A stretch of DNA of 64,000 bases from Brevundimonas lenta (lineage in GTDB: Bacteria; Pseudomonadota; Alphaproteobacteria; Caulobacterales; Caulobacteraceae). Each line of letters begins with the position of its first letter. Within the stretch, counting starts at the first letter, position 1. The stretch covers positions 1,154,189 to 1,218,188 of the forward strand of contig NZ_JACIDM010000001.1 of the NCBI RefSeq assembly GCF_014196335.1. Direction: 5' to 3'. The position numbers were made by a program, and so were the translations under genes. The notes beneath the pieces are model-generated. The model worked only from the letters and a program-made list of their open reading frames with translations. It was not told where the DNA came from and did no database searches. This document shows positions 63,843 through 64,000 of the stretch, one piece after another.

Positions 63843-64000
63843 TCCTCCCCCTCAGGGGGAGGGGGACCATGCGAAGCATGGTGGAGGGGGGCGCCCCCCC
63901 CCGCCCCACCCAGACCCGGGGCGCCCCCACCCCCACGGGGGGGGGAACAATGAAAGTTTACCCACCCCCGGCTCCGCCGGGGGGACGGGGCCGCGGGCCA
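63843..64000. other. Repeat-bearing, homopolymer-rich end of the window
   Basis: It begins with hairpins carrying the CCTCCCCCTC...GAGGGGGA arms and an ACCATGCGAAGCATGGT stem. After about 63890 it becomes long runs of C and G (up to nine in a row). No gene is visible. The last bases may be sequence of low accuracy or a contig end. Confidence 0.6.

Overview
The window is about 64 kb of very GC-rich DNA (roughly two thirds G+C by eye). It reads as chromosome of an alphaproteobacterium of the Caulobacterales, most like Brevundimonas. The reasons are the cytochrome bc1 operon, an alphaproteobacterial RNase P RNA placed just before the division/cell-wall (dcw) cluster, a perfect CtrA-type site (TTAA-N7-TTAA), many TonB-receptor, M28 and M19 type secreted proteins, and intergenic palindromes typical of the group. 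The genus is an inference. I see no phage, transposase or CRISPR array.

Layout. 1-4.3 kb: the end of threonine dehydrogenase, an OGFr-domain protein, a small membrane protein, topoisomerase IB with a small partner, rlmJ, an ABM-fold protein and a class I amidotransferase. 4.4-12.4 kb: a hybrid histidine kinase with an exported TPR sensor region, hemF, an outer-membrane barrel, an M19 dipeptidase, and a minus-strand group of trmL, an aspartyl/asparaginyl hydroxylase with a Nif11-like tail, and a sulfotransferase. 12.5-15.4 kb: petABC and its terminator. 15.5-21.6 kb: two tandem M28 peptidases, then ridA, a DCC thiol-disulfide protein and a saccharopine-dehydrogenase/DUF4166 fusion with overlapping ends. 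21.5-24.9 kb: DUF6607 and a heme-type TonB receptor with Fur-like boxes. 25-30.2 kb: an M48 protease, an NTF2-like protein, a KAS III enzyme, a CitE-like lyase, an SDR and free-methionine-sulfoxide reductase.

30.5-45.0 kb is the most unusual part. A Sel1-repeat protein, a secreted beta-helix protein and a LuxR regulator precede an expanded archaic (Csu-like) chaperone-usher pilus operon: nine pilin-like genes in a row, then chaperone, usher and a two-domain tip-like protein, with a further pilin-like gene facing the operon. A perfect CtrA site lies upstream. The nine pilins fall into two sequence classes, suggesting stepwise gene duplication and a fibre with several specialised subunits.

45.2-50.2 kb: tRNA(CAU), a SIMPL protein, panD, sppA, a small membrane protein and a peptidoglycan amidase. 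50.3-62.4 kb: rnpB, then mraZ-rsmH-ftsL-ftsI-murE-murF-mraY-murD-ftsW-murG, nearly all with overlapping or touching ends. Four TGGG-type boxes at 10-bp spacing form a likely MraZ operator before mraZ. murD carries an in-frame 132-bp palindromic repeat that also occurs between genes at 28.9 kb. The cluster stops after murG at a composite palindromic repeat. A small secreted protein, a WecG/TagA glycosyltransferase and a homopolymer-rich end follow.
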